The notes under the pieces are model-generated. The model had not been told where the DNA came from, did not search any database, and saw only the letters and a program-made list of their open reading frames with translations. Shown piece by piece: positions 1 through 9,151 of a DNA stretch of 64,000 nt; positions within the stretch are counted from its first letter, which is position 1; each line of letters opens with the position of its first letter. Source of the stretch: Silicimonas sp. (lineage in GTDB: Bacteria > Pseudomonadota > Alphaproteobacteria > Rhodobacterales > Rhodobacteraceae); the NCBI GenBank assembly GCA_022820365.1, contig JAJEFO010000043.1, positions 62,001-126,000 on the forward strand. The letters run 5' to 3'. Position numbers and translations under genes: made by a program.

Positions 1-100
1 CTCGGGCGCCGATCAATGACCGGAGAACACGGATACGCCCTGGAAGAGTGCGTGGCAGCGTCTTTCGCGTTCTTGTTGCCGACATGCTCGATGGCGGCTA

Positions 101-757
101 TCATCCCGCCATGTCTTCCAGGACATGACGAAACGTTTCGGCGGGCTCATGGGCAAGAGTCGCTGCCGAGATGCCCGTGGAACTCTCAATGTACCGCCCG
201 ACCATCGCATAGCCCAAGGAGTAGCCTGTCCAACGTGGAAGGTCTCTCCAGCCGAAGTACCACCGGAAATGATCGTAGGCTTCAGAATCCCAGGCGGACA
301 GTGCGGCCCTTGCGCACTCGACAAGTTTCAACCCGCTGACAGCGCCTTCCCACAATTCCGGCGGCGAACGAAAGAGCTGCTTGCAGAATTGCCCCGCCAG
401 ACCTTCGGATGCCAGCGTTTCGCCCAGCCGCTCGCCATAACCCGGACCGCGCCACCGGTGAATGTGGTGAAGCTCATGCGCGACCATCCGTGCAATTGGT
501 TCGCCCATGTTCTTCGGCAACGCGGCGTTGTCTGGATCAAATTTCAGCCGCATCTCGGTTGCTGACGGCGTGTGGCCGACGTACCCCGTCTCCGGGATGA
601 CCCAGTCTGAGGTCGCTTGAACGACGACTTCGACTGCAACCGGCGGCATCACCAGTTCGGCGCGCTGACGGGCATCATCGATGTCCGCTCTGATCTGGTC
701 AGCGAAACCGTCGAGCCGTCCGCCCGCGTCGTCAAAACAGATTCGCCAGCAGGCCAT
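101..757 (-). CDS. putative zinc-dependent protease (DUF2268-like)
   Basis: The product is a predicted metallopeptidase of unknown substrate. The translation has one clear motif, HELHHIHRW, which is the HExxH zinc-protease signature in the setting typical of DUF2268-like predicted Zn-dependent proteases. No signal peptide or membrane segment is visible, so a cytoplasmic protein is likely. The track ORF begins at 889, but its first 44 residues are basic and low in hydrophobic content; I prefer the internal ATG at 757 (MACWRICF), giving about 218 residues. It stands alone, divergent from the ATPase gene at 1257. The family call rests on one motif and overall feel, so confidence is moderate. Confidence 0.6.
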   Translation of the reverse strand: MACWRICFDDAGGRLDGFADQIRADIDDARQRAELVMPPVAVEVVVQATSDWVIPETGYVGHTPSATEMRLKFDPDNAALPKNMGEPIARMVAHELHHIHRWRGPGYGERLGETLASEGLAGQFCKQLFRSPPELWEGAVSGLKLVECARAALSAWDSEAYDHFRWYFGWRDLPRWTGYSLGYAMVGRYIESSTGISAATLAHEPAETFRHVLEDMAG

Positions 758-1256
758 CGTCGTGCTCCGTTCCGTCCAATTGTCGATTCCACGCAGCATA
801 TGCGCCTGGTGCCAATACCACGATGCAGGGTGCATGCGGAAAGTGTCTCTACGAAATTTCCTGCTTGGTCTTGTTTGCCGCAGGCACACAGGTCGGCACA
901 GAAGTGTCCGCGAAGGCGAATTCGCGCCGACTCCACATGGGGCCGTGAATCAACAGAAACGGACTCGACAGGCATTGATGTGGAAGCAGGCAAGCGATCC
1001 GGATGATTGCTGCTCTCCGGATCGGCCCATGTACTGACGTCGCGGTGCGTCGCAGTTCGCGTGACGGTCCTTCTCTGCATTGGAGCATGCGAGCCAGACG
1101 CGAGGCTCGAGGGCAACGAGTTCTATTGGGTCTGCCAAATGGTTTAGGGTGTCCGCGAATTGGAAGATATCGGTTGTAAGAGTCCCAATCATCATGCTCT
1201 AGACTCCCAATCATCATGTAGGCTATTCCCGATTGTCATGGATCTGGAATCTGCAC
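758..1256. other. intergenic region between divergent genes
   Basis: About 500 bases separate the protease-like gene from the ATPase gene. Several overlapping ORFs cross it on both strands, but none shows a recognisable domain or a convincing ribosome-binding site. The part nearest the ATPase gene holds the three 22-bp repeats listed separately. I see no RNA gene here. Confidence 0.4.
1183..1240 (+). repeat. three tandem 22-bp direct repeats (iterons)
   Basis: The core TCCCAATCATCATG occurs at 1183-1196 and 1205-1218, and a diverged copy TCCCGATTGTCATG (11 of 14 identical) occurs at 1227-1240. The starts are exactly 22 bp apart, about two helical turns. The array ends 16 bp before the preferred ATG of the DUF4143 ATPase gene, so it could be an operator or the recognition site of that protein. 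Confidence 0.7.
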
Positions 1257-2477
1257 ATGTATGATCGATTGATCGAACACAAAGTCGAGGAAGCCCTTGA
1301 AGACACGCCCGTGGTCTTGGTGGTGGGACCACGCCGGGCCGGCAAGACCACTCTGGTGCAAGCCATCAAGAGAGGCAGCCGGACTTACTTTACGCTCGAC
1401 GATCCGGCGACCCTCGATGCCGCACAATCCGATCCGGTTGGCTTCGTGCGGCGACTGGAACGGGCGACGATTGATGAAATCCAGCGCGCACCGGATCTGT
1501 TGCTGGCGATCAAGAAGTCTGTGGACGAAGGCAAGCGTCCCGGAAGGTTCCTGCTCACTGGCTCGGCCAATGTACTGACGTTGCCGCGTGTCGCCGACAG
1601 TTTGGCTGGCCGAATGGAGACAATCCAGATGCTTCCATTGGCCCAGGCCGAAATCATTGGCACCGTGCCATCCTTTTTGGAACGCTTGTTCGAAGGGAAG
1701 CTGCAGGGTGTTCGGAACAACCATGTTGACGACGACATCGTTCGCAGGGCCATGAGCGGAGGATTTCCTGAAGTGCTCGATCGTGAGAGCGAGCGCCGCC
1801 GCATAAGTTGGGCGCGTTCCTACCTGACATCGGTCCTGACACGCGATCTCAGGGACATCGCCGACATGAAAAAGTTGACCGAGCTTCCAAGATTCGTGCA
1901 GCTGTTGGCCGAACACTCCGGACAGCTCGTCAATTTTTCCAGGATCGCTGCCGGCATCAATGTCAGCCACAAGACCGCACATCGCTACATCGTGCTGCTT
2001 GAACAGATATTCCTGGTTTCGGCATTGCGGCCGTGGCATTCAAATGCGCTCAAGCGGATCGTCAAGACTCCAAAGCTGCACTTTCTCGATTCCGGTTTGT
2101 TGGCAGCAACACGAGGACTCAGCATCGAACGCGTGACGAAAAGTCGCGATCTGTTTGGGGCACTGCTCGAAGGCTTCGTTTACTCTGAGATCAGGAAGCT
2201 GATGACCGCATCGGATTTGTGGCTGAGCCTCTTCCATTTTCGCGACCATATGAATCGCGAGGTGGACATCGTCCTTGAGCGCAATGACGGCTTGATTGCA
2301 GGCATTGAAGTGAAAGCATCCGCAACGGTAAGATCGAGCGATTTCGGCGGCCTGAAGGTTCTTGAGGAGACTTGCGGAAGCAGGTTCGCCTTCGGTGTCG
2401 TGCTTCATGACGGCACTGACGTCGTTCCTTTTGGAGAGCGAATGGCCGCTGTCCCCATATCGACCTTGTGGGATTGA
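1257..2477 (+). CDS. AAA-family ATPase with C-terminal DUF4143 domain
   Basis: This is a two-part protein of about 406 residues. The N-terminal AAA_14 ATPase has a Walker A motif (GPRRAGKTTL), a Walker B-like TIDEIQ and a sensor-like LLTGSAN. The C-terminal DUF4143 half contains REVDIVLE followed by GIEVKAS, which resembles the D...ExK core of PD-(D/E)xK nucleases. The family is common, often laterally mobile and poorly characterised; proposed roles involve nucleic acids. The track starts at a TTG at 1233, but that codon lies inside the third iteron, so the ATG at 1257 is preferred. The 14-bp iterons directly upstream suggest sequence-specific autoregulation or binding. Its cellular role is not known from the sequence. 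Confidence 0.8.
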   Translation: MYDRLIEHKVEEALEDTPVVLVVGPRRAGKTTLVQAIKRGSRTYFTLDDPATLDAAQSDPVGFVRRLERATIDEIQRAPDLLLAIKKSVDEGKRPGRFLLTGSANVLTLPRVADSLAGRMETIQMLPLAQAEIIGTVPSFLERLFEGKLQGVRNNHVDDDIVRRAMSGGFPEVLDRESERRRISWARSYLTSVLTRDLRDIADMKKLTELPRFVQLLAEHSGQLVNFSRIAAGINVSHKTAHRYIVLLEQIFLVSALRPWHSNALKRIVKTPKLHFLDSGLLAATRGLSIERVTKSRDLFGALLEGFVYSEIRKLMTASDLWLSLFHFRDHMNREVDIVLERNDGLIAGIEVKASATVRSSDFGGLKVLEETCGSRFAFGVVLHDGTDVVPFGERMAAVPISTLWD

Positions 2478-2641
2478 CATATCGAACCTCGTGCTCGGAG
2501 GCACGGCACGCCGCACAATCTGTCATGCATTCGTGGACTCTGCCAAGGCTCCGTTGGCGATGACGAGATCGGGCCACGGTGCCGCACCATGCCGGCGTTC
2601 ACGCAAAGTGGTCCGGGCGGCGCGGATACCTCTCGAAGCGG

Positions 2642-4291
2642 TTAATCCTTCTCCTTGTCGTCCGAAACGCGCTTGACGTCCTCGAGCGCGCTGCCCATCG
2701 ACAGGCCCAGTTCATCCCCAAGCGATTTCAGGGCAGGGAGCTGCACGGCCATGCCAAGAATCGACTCCAGGGCCTGATTGACCGGAGTCTTGCCGGCATC
2801 CCCTCCGTCGCCGGAGATTCCGCCGCCCAATCCGGTGACGTTGTGGATCTTGATCGTTTCGATCTTTTCGGCCGGCCTGACCATTTCCGATATGGCCTTT
2901 GGCAGGGTCTCGATCCGCGCAAGTTCCTCCTTCATCTCGACAAGGCGTGTATCGAGCGCGTTCTCCGCCTCGTGCAGGGCTTTCTGGCCTTCGGCTTCGG
3001 CCAGCAGCGCCTCGCGCTTTGCGGCTGCGCGTTCGCGGTCAGAGTCGGCTTCCGCCTTTGCCGACTGCAGGCGGGCAGCCGCATGGTCCACGGACGCATC
3101 CTTCTCGGCCTTGGCCAGTGTCCGCAGGCGCGCGCCTTCCGCTTCCGACTGCTCCTGGGCCGAAATCAGTGCCAGCATCTTGTCCCGCTCGGCTTCGGCC
3201 AGGCGCTGTGCCGTGGCGATCGACGCCTCGGCCTTGGCCGCTTCTGCCCGGGCAACGTCCGCTGCGGAGCGGGCGGCGCTTTCCGCCTTGGCCTTTTCGG
3301 CCACAGCGATCTGTCGTTCTTGCTGCTTCAGCTGCAAGTCCCGTTCCTTGGCAATCTCGGATGCCTGAACTTCCAGGTCGCGCGCGATCTCGGCAGCTCG
3401 GATTGCGCGGTCGCGGGCCACCTCCGCTTCGCGAACGGCCTTTTCCTTGGTGATGCGTGCGGCTTCCGCCTCGCGCTCTGCATCCGCACGCTGCCGTGCG
3501 ATCTCGGCCTGCTGACCGGCCTTGAGCGTTTCGATTTCCTCGTGCTGGCTAATCCGGGCCTGCTCCTCGTCGCGCTCGATTTCCAGCTTTCGGCGCGTTG
3601 CCTCCATCGACGACAGGCTGACCGACACTTCAGCGTCAGCGTCAATCTGCGCGCGTTCCTTCTTGGACGTTGCTATGACCTCGGCCAGCTTGCGCATGCC
3701 GACCGCGTTGAACGCGTTGTTTTCATCCAGCGCGGCAAAGGGTGTCTGGTCGAGGGCGGTCAGCGACACGGACTGGATGCGCAGCCCGTTTTCGGCAAAG
3801 TCCTCCGCAATCAGCTGGCGGACCTCCTTCACGAAGCTCGATCGTCCCTCGTGCAGTTCGTCGAGAGTCATTTGCGCTGCCACCGAACGGAGCGCGTCGA
3901 CAAGCTTGCCTTCGACGATTTCGCGGAGCTTGTCGGCGGTGAACGTGCGGTCGCCCAGCGTTTGCGCGGCCCTGGCCACGGCCTCCGCATCCGTGTCCAC
4001 GGCAACAGAAAAGCTTGCCCCGATATCGACGCGCAGCCGATCCTTCGTGATCAGGCTGTCTTCGCCGGAACGCTTCACTTCGAGGCGCAACGTGCGCATG
4101 TTTACCTCGGTGACCTCATGGAAGTAGGGCAGGGCGATCGCCCCCCCGGCCATGATCACCCGCTGGCCGCCGAGACCCGTTCGGATCAGGCTGGTTTCGC
4201 GGGTGGCCTTTCGGTACAGCCGCGCAAGAATCACGATGATCAGAATTGCCGCAACAATGAGCACAATGGCGGTGGTCAGAATGCCGGACAT
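2642..4291 (-). CDS. flotillin / SPFH-domain membrane protein
   Basis: The protein is a 549-residue flotillin-like scaffold of membrane microdomains. It has one N-terminal hydrophobic segment (about residues 3-23, ILTTAIVLIVAAILIIVILA), then an SPFH/band-7 domain, then a long Ala/Glu/Lys/Arg-rich coiled coil over roughly residues 200-450. A less charged C-terminal tail with GLGGGISG ends the protein, as in flotillins. The track ORF starts at 4435, but the ATG at 4291 has a strong AAGGAGG Shine-Dalgarno 6 bases upstream and begins directly at the membrane segment. It lies 46 bp downstream of the dioxygenase fusion on the same strand, so it may be co-transcribed, although no functional link to aromatic catabolism is evident. 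Confidence 0.9.
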   Translation of the reverse strand: MSGILTTAIVLIVAAILIIVILARLYRKATRETSLIRTGLGGQRVIMAGGAIALPYFHEVTEVNMRTLRLEVKRSGEDSLITKDRLRVDIGASFSVAVDTDAEAVARAAQTLGDRTFTADKLREIVEGKLVDALRSVAAQMTLDELHEGRSSFVKEVRQLIAEDFAENGLRIQSVSLTALDQTPFAALDENNAFNAVGMRKLAEVIATSKKERAQIDADAEVSVSLSSMEATRRKLEIERDEEQARISQHEEIETLKAGQQAEIARQRADAEREAEAARITKEKAVREAEVARDRAIRAAEIARDLEVQASEIAKERDLQLKQQERQIAVAEKAKAESAARSAADVARAEAAKAEASIATAQRLAEAERDKMLALISAQEQSEAEGARLRTLAKAEKDASVDHAAARLQSAKAEADSDRERAAAKREALLAEAEGQKALHEAENALDTRLVEMKEELARIETLPKAISEMVRPAEKIETIKIHNVTGLGGGISGDGGDAGKTPVNQALESILGMAVQLPALKSLGDELGLSMGSALEDVKRVSDDKEKD

Positions 4292-4337
4292 GGAGACCTC
4301 CTTCGCTGTAGTTGGGATGCATTGACGATACGTGGCA

Positions 4338-6260
4338 TCAGGCTGCCCGCGCCAACACGAAGTCATACTCGACGCAATAGGCTGGTGACGGAACCTTTTT
4401 TCCGTCAGGCGCCCGCTGGTCGGTCTTTTCGACAAACGGCATGATCAGGGACTGCTTCACGCCGAACACAGGGTCGCTGTCAAGATGACGGTCGCCATCC
4501 AGGAACAGCATGGTGGTCAGACGCCGGAATCCGGGCGCCTCCACGCGGACATGGACATGAGCCGGTCGCATTATCGACCGATTAGAGACACGAAGCAGGT
4601 CGCCCACGGTGCCGTCGTCCGGGATCGGGTAGCTCTTCGGCAGGATCGAGGTGAACCAGACCCGCCCGTGCGCGTCTGTACGAAAGAGTCCGCGCATCGC
4701 CGGATCCTTCTGCTCCGGCAGCATGATGTCGTAATGGCCGTCATCATCTGAATGCCAGATGTCCACGCGTGCACCGGCGACAGGTTGCCCGTCAGTGTCG
4801 ATGACGCGGGCATTGAAGAACATCGGCTTTCCCTTGATGCCGCCGGAAATGTCCTCGCCGTTCTCGAATGTCGGGCGATCCTCGACGAAGAACGGGCCCA
4901 GCACCGAATTTTCCGTGGCCCCGCTCGGAAACCGGTTGTTGATCAGGTCCACCCGGGCAGTCGCGCCCGTCACGTCGGACAGGAGCACGAATTCCTGCCG
5001 TCCGCCGGTCGAGAGATGGCCGGTCCTGGTCAGGAATTCGATGCCGTATTCCCATTCCCCTTCCGTAGGCTGCACCTCTTCGAGAAATGCGTGGAGATGC
5101 CGCGTGAGGGCGGACAGGACCTGCCGCGCGCGCGGATTGCTGGTGCCCTTCATCGTCGCAAGGACCGCTCCCGTGAGGCTTTCCTCCCGGATGTCGCGCC
5201 CGTGGCCTTCGACGGTTTCGGCTCGCGCATTGCTGTCCGATTCCCTGGACACGGCGTCCGGGTAGTGTTCCATGACGTGCTCGGACGGGGGATTCCCTGG
5301 CCAGCGGATCACGGCCTCCTGAAACGACGGTCGCTCAAACAGGCGCTCGGCGTAGTCGCCGACCCTGTCATGCACAGCGTCGTTCAGCGCGTGACCGCCC
5401 TCCCAGGCAAAGCCCATTCCAAGCCATTTCATGCGCCACAGGCTTGTGGCCCACATGACGTCGGCCATCGTGAAGGCATCGCCGCAAACCCAGTCGCGGC
5501 CGTCTGCAAGACGATCCTCCAGGTCGGCGACGATCTCCAGGATTTCGCCTGTCGCAGCGCGCATCATGTCCGGGGTGGAGACGTAGTGACGGGCGGCGGC
5601 CTCTTTCCGAATCTTGGCGTCGTAAGCCCCGATCAGGCGCGGGTGCCCAACCGAAAGGGAGCGGCCCTCCATCAGCTTCATGATCTTGTAGTCATGTGCG
5701 CCGGCGATGCTGGTCTTGAGCACTTCGGGGCGATAGTCGCCGTCTGGATGCGCACCGTACAGGACCGCGACATGCGGTGTGCCGTCCACGATATCGATTT
5801 CGCGCTCGATCTCGCGTCGCAGGCTGGCCGGCATCAGTTCCGTGCCGCCTTGCCAGGTGCGATCCACGTGCTGACAGATGGCAACGCTGTCTACATGGAC
5901 ATGGCCTTCCTCGTGATCCACCAGGGTGGGCACGGCCGCCGGGTCAAACCCCTCGGAATTCAAGGATGATCGTCCGGTGTAGCCGTCCACCATCTCGCGC
6001 CCCTTGCCGCCCTGCATGCGCAAGCGCACGTAGTCGGGATGATAGTTCTCGAGCACTGGCGGCAGGATGCGGATGTCATGGCTCATGAAGGCTGCACCCT
6101 TCTCGAAGAGGCAGGTGCGCACCTTGTACGAACAAATGGAAAGGGCGAAGTGATAGAGTTCGAATCGCGATGACCCGCTTCCGACCTGCCGATTGCGTTC
6201 GGGGTCGATCAGAGGCGAATTCGCTGCACGGACATATTCGGAGAGGCTTTGATCCGGCAT
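4338..6260 (-). CDS. fused glutathione transferase (PcpC/LinD-like) - hydroxyquinol 1,2-dioxygenase
   Basis: The 640-residue protein joins two enzymes. Residues about 33-320 form a glutathione transferase resembling tetrachlorohydroquinone reductive dehalogenase (PcpC/LinD): the SICS motif at 41-44 keeps the Ser and Cys used by those enzymes, followed by ENYHPDYVRL. Residues about 360-640 form an intradiol dioxygenase: LGPFF (454-458), DGHYD (Tyr510), SYPIPDDGTVGDLL (Tyr544) and RPAHVH (His568, His570) supply the expected non-haem Fe(III) ligands. The likely dioxygenase reaction is hydroxyquinol to maleylacetate. The start ATG overlaps the upstream stop (TAATG) behind GGGGAGA, so it is translationally coupled. 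Maleylacetate reductase in the same operon supports hydroxyquinol as the ring-cleavage substrate. Dechlorination by the first domain is inference; it could be another thiol transfer. Confidence 0.88.
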   Translation of the reverse strand: MPDQSLSEYVRAANSPLIDPERNRQVGSGSSRFELYHFALSICSYKVRTCLFEKGAAFMSHDIRILPPVLENYHPDYVRLRMQGGKGREMVDGYTGRSSLNSEGFDPAAVPTLVDHEEGHVHVDSVAICQHVDRTWQGGTELMPASLRREIEREIDIVDGTPHVAVLYGAHPDGDYRPEVLKTSIAGAHDYKIMKLMEGRSLSVGHPRLIGAYDAKIRKEAAARHYVSTPDMMRAATGEILEIVADLEDRLADGRDWVCGDAFTMADVMWATSLWRMKWLGMGFAWEGGHALNDAVHDRVGDYAERLFERPSFQEAVIRWPGNPPSEHVMEHYPDAVSRESDSNARAETVEGHGRDIREESLTGAVLATMKGTSNPRARQVLSALTRHLHAFLEEVQPTEGEWEYGIEFLTRTGHLSTGGRQEFVLLSDVTGATARVDLINNRFPSGATENSVLGPFFVEDRPTFENGEDISGGIKGKPMFFNARVIDTDGQPVAGARVDIWHSDDDGHYDIMLPEQKDPAMRGLFRTDAHGRVWFTSILPKSYPIPDDGTVGDLLRVSNRSIMRPAHVHVRVEAPGFRRLTTMLFLDGDRHLDSDPVFGVKQSLIMPFVEKTDQRAPDGKKVPSPAYCVEYDFVLARAA

Positions 6261-9151
6261 TACGATCTCCCCAGGATGGTCTGCATGACGCGTGTCAGGT
6301 CGACGGTCGGCTCGGCGCTCAGCGACTGCGCCCGCCAGCCGACATGGCCGTCAGGGCGGACCAGGACGCAGCCGCTGTCCGAAACCTCGGACTGCATCGC
6401 CCAGTCCCCGAACGTGTCATTGACTTCACAGCCGGGTCCGACCTGGTATGCGCGTATGTCCACTTCCGTCACGGCGCCTGCCCGAGCGGTGGCCTCGACC
6501 CATCCGGCACCCGACACTCCGGTCAGGAGAACAAAGCGGCCGCGGCCGACCAGATCAAGGGTCGAGACCTTTTCCTGGTCGACGTCCAGCCAGACATGGG
6601 GAATGCGAGCGCCGGGCCATGTCGTGGCGTGGTAGTAGAGCTCCCGGTCGCGCGTATACTCGGGCTCGGGCGTGCCGTCCGAAACGATCGCCCTGCTCGC
6701 GTAACGCTGCCCCATTTCCACCCCGTGGCAATTGAACTCGTAGCTCTTTTGCCTGAAGTACTTGTTCAGTGCCTTGCGGCGTGCGTCGGCTTCGACCGTG
6801 GGTTCCTTGCGGGCATCCATGCGCCGCTTGATGTCGTCCGGACTGCCGGATTGCAGGAGGCCCAGGGTTTCGAAAATGGGCGCGTAGTCCTGAATCGACT
6901 TGTTGGCACGCGTCACGATCTGGCGACCGACGGGCTGGCGTTCCTCGTTGTAGGTGTTGAGAAGGCTTTCGTCAGCCTTGTCCTCAAGCACGAGCTTGAG
7001 CTTCCAGCACAGGTTGTAGGCGTCCTGGATCGAGGTGTTGGAGCCAAGACCGTTGGTCGGTGGATGACGGTGTACCGCATCGCCCATGCAGAACACCCGG
7101 CCCTTGGAATAGCTGCTGGCCACCATGTTGTTCACGGTCCAGTAGCTGAGCTTGGTGACGGTGACGTCGATGTCCTGGTCACCGATGAGGCCCCGCACGA
7201 TGTCTGCCGCCTCTTGGCTGGACAGGTTCGGAGGACCGTCTTTCACGTCGTATCCGTAAATCGACAGCCACTTGTTCCATGGACGCACCATGCGTATCAC
7301 GCCTGCGCCGATGCCGCCGATGTTCGAGCCGGGTTGGAAGATCCAGTAGAGAACGGAGGGGCGATGTGCCACGTATTTGCTCAGGTCGGCCGTGAACTCG
7401 ATGTTCATCGAGCCCTCAAGCCCCATTTCGCCTTCCATCGGCAGGCCAAGCTGTTCCGTGATGATCGACCGGGCTCCGTCCGCTCCGATCATGTATTTTG
7501 CCCGTATGCGATAGGTCTGGTCCGCCACGCGATCCCGCACGGTGGCCACGACACCATCCGCATCCTGCATGTGGCTGACGTATTCGGTCTTGAACCGGGT
7601 GACCGTGCCGGTCTCCATCGCCTTGCCGACGACGATCGGCTCCAGGAGTGTTTGAGGGATGTCGCAGATGCGGCATGGCGAGGCCAGGTCATAGTCCGCC
7701 TTGCGGCTCGGGTGATTGCCCCAGGTCAGCAGCCTTCCGATCTCCTCGCCCGCGAGCGAAGTGCAGAAGACGTTGTTGCCCATCAACTCCTGCGGCACCG
7801 ACTTTTCCTTGGCCTCCTCCTCGATGCCGAGTTCGCGAAGGACTTCCATCGTGCGCTGATTCGTGATGTGAGCGCGCGGCGTGTTTGCCAGCCAGCCGTA
7901 TTTCTCGATCATGATGTTCGGGATGCCGTAGCTGGACAGGAGCGCCGCCGAAGCACCCCCCGCTGGCCCCGATCCGATGATCAGCACGTCGGTTTCGATG
8001 TCAAACATGGTCGTTACCTCATTGGGCAGTTCCGCCCCGCTCACGCCGACCGGCACAGGCGCCTTCACTTCCTGAATGGGCTGCGTGTAGTCGGGCACCG
8101 GCGTGTCCGGGCCGATCAGCCGCCGCCGCGTGGGAAATATCGAGAAGTCGTATCTGGCCTGCACCCATCCCCAAATGCCCCTGGGAGCCACGAGCATAAC
8201 GGCAATCGCCAGTGCGCCAAGTGCCATCAGGTACCATGTCCCGTAGTCCGCAAACCAGTTCTGAAGGGCAAGGAGAATGAGGGCGCCAATGATCGGACCT
8301 TCTAGGGTGCCAATGCCGCCGATCACGACAATGAACAGGACGAACGCCGTCCAGTCGATCACGGAAAATGCGCTTTGGGGCGTGATGGAGGCCTTCTGGA
8401 AATAGATCAGCGCACCTGCCAGGGCTGCGCCGGTCGCCGCGAAGATGTAGACTGCGAGCTTGGCGCGGGCCGTGTCGACGCCGATGCTTTCCGCCGCATT
8501 CGGGTTGTCGCGAATGGCGGAGAGGGCAAGGCCGTTGCGGGTTCGCAGGAAGGCGTAGATGGCGCCGATCACGACGACGGCCAGCAGAAGCGCGACCCAG
8601 TAGGAAATGATGTCGCGAGCGGCTGACGACTTGACGTCGAACACCTCGCGCACCCAGCCAACGCCCCAGACGCTGCGCGCCACTTCCGATGGAAGGGACG
8701 TGCCGGTGCCGCCGCCAAGCGCCTTCCATTGCGCGAAGAGCAGGCGATAGACCTCGGCCGCGACCCACGTGCCGATGGCAAAGTATGCACCTTGCAGGCG
8801 GAAGACGATGTAGGCCGTCGGCACGCTCAAGAGTGCGCCGATCACGCCAGCGGCAAGAATCGCGACAAGCGGGTTCATGCCAAGCAGGATCGCGAAGCCG
8901 AACCCCGCATAGGCCCCGAGGCCGACATAGGCCTGCTGGCCGATGCTCACGAGCCCGCCATACCCGGCGAGGAGGTTCCAGCACTGGGCCAGCACGACCA
9001 TGGTCAGGACGAAGAAGAGATCCTGCAGGAGCGACCGGGAGACAAACGCGGGCGCTACAGCCAGTATCGCGATCACGACAACCAGCACGAGCAGCGCGAC
9101 GTTGCTGGCGCGGGTCGACTTGGCGACCTGATACTGGCTCATCTCCGGCAT
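6260..9151 (-). CDS. LivM-type ABC permease read in frame into a TfdB-like FAD phenol monooxygenase
   Basis: A single open frame of 963 residues carries two proteins. The first about 340 residues are a LivM permease of a Liv-type importer with multiple membrane segments and the LSAIRDNPNAAESIG loop. A linker of about 35 residues rich in Pro and Val follows. From Met382 (ATG at 8008) a 582-residue flavoprotein hydroxylase begins: GSGPAGG dinucleotide fold, GADGARS, and GDAVHRHPPTNGLGSNTSIQD. It closely resembles 2,4-dichlorophenol 6-monooxygenase (TfdB), including TPRAHITNQRTMEVLR and AHRPSVLYWIFQPGS. The start at 9151 overlaps the LivH stop (ATGA). GAGG lies 8 bases before the internal ATG, so separate translation of the hydroxylase is also possible. 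Whether it is a true fusion or a lost stop cannot be decided here. Confidence 0.85.
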   Translation of the reverse strand: MPEMSQYQVAKSTRASNVALLVLVVVIAILAVAPAFVSRSLLQDLFFVLTMVVLAQCWNLLAGYGGLVSIGQQAYVGLGAYAGFGFAILLGMNPLVAILAAGVIGALLSVPTAYIVFRLQGAYFAIGTWVAAEVYRLLFAQWKALGGGTGTSLPSEVARSVWGVGWVREVFDVKSSAARDIISYWVALLLAVVVIGAIYAFLRTRNGLALSAIRDNPNAAESIGVDTARAKLAVYIFAATGAALAGALIYFQKASITPQSAFSVIDWTAFVLFIVVIGGIGTLEGPIIGALILLALQNWFADYGTWYLMALGALAIAVMLVAPRGIWGWVQARYDFSIFPTRRRLIGPDTPVPDYTQPIQEVKAPVPVGVSGAELPNEVTTMFDIETDVLIIGSGPAGGASAALLSSYGIPNIMIEKYGWLANTPRAHITNQRTMEVLRELGIEEEAKEKSVPQELMGNNVFCTSLAGEEIGRLLTWGNHPSRKADYDLASPCRICDIPQTLLEPIVVGKAMETGTVTRFKTEYVSHMQDADGVVATVRDRVADQTYRIRAKYMIGADGARSIITEQLGLPMEGEMGLEGSMNIEFTADLSKYVAHRPSVLYWIFQPGSNIGGIGAGVIRMVRPWNKWLSIYGYDVKDGPPNLSSQEAADIVRGLIGDQDIDVTVTKLSYWTVNNMVASSYSKGRVFCMGDAVHRHPPTNGLGSNTSIQDAYNLCWKLKLVLEDKADESLLNTYNEERQPVGRQIVTRANKSIQDYAPIFETLGLLQSGSPDDIKRRMDARKEPTVEADARRKALNKYFRQKSYEFNCHGVEMGQRYASRAIVSDGTPEPEYTRDRELYYHATTWPGARIPHVWLDVDQEKVSTLDLVGRGRFVLLTGVSGAGWVEATARAGAVTEVDIRAYQVGPGCEVNDTFGDWAMQSEVSDSGCVLVRPDGHVGWRAQSLSAEPTVDLTRVMQTILGRS
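8006..8020 (-). promoter_or_regulatory. internal ribosome-binding site and start codon of the hydroxylase
   Basis: Reading the minus strand, GAGG is followed after 8 bases by ATG and by the codons for MFDIETDVLIIG, where TfdB homologues begin. The same short stretch contains TGA and TAA in the other two frames, so a one-base indel would separate permease and hydroxylase into two normal genes. Confidence 0.6.

Noticed and set aside
2579-4444. 621-codon plus-strand ORF opposite flotillin
   Set aside because: It is the antisense shadow of the flotillin coiled coil; its low-complexity Leu/Gly/Phe composition and lack of any domain fit a GC-rich mirror frame.
6170-8305. 711-codon plus-strand ORF opposite the hydroxylase
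   Set aside because: It is an antisense shadow with no family features; the minus-strand frame shows complete TfdB motifs.
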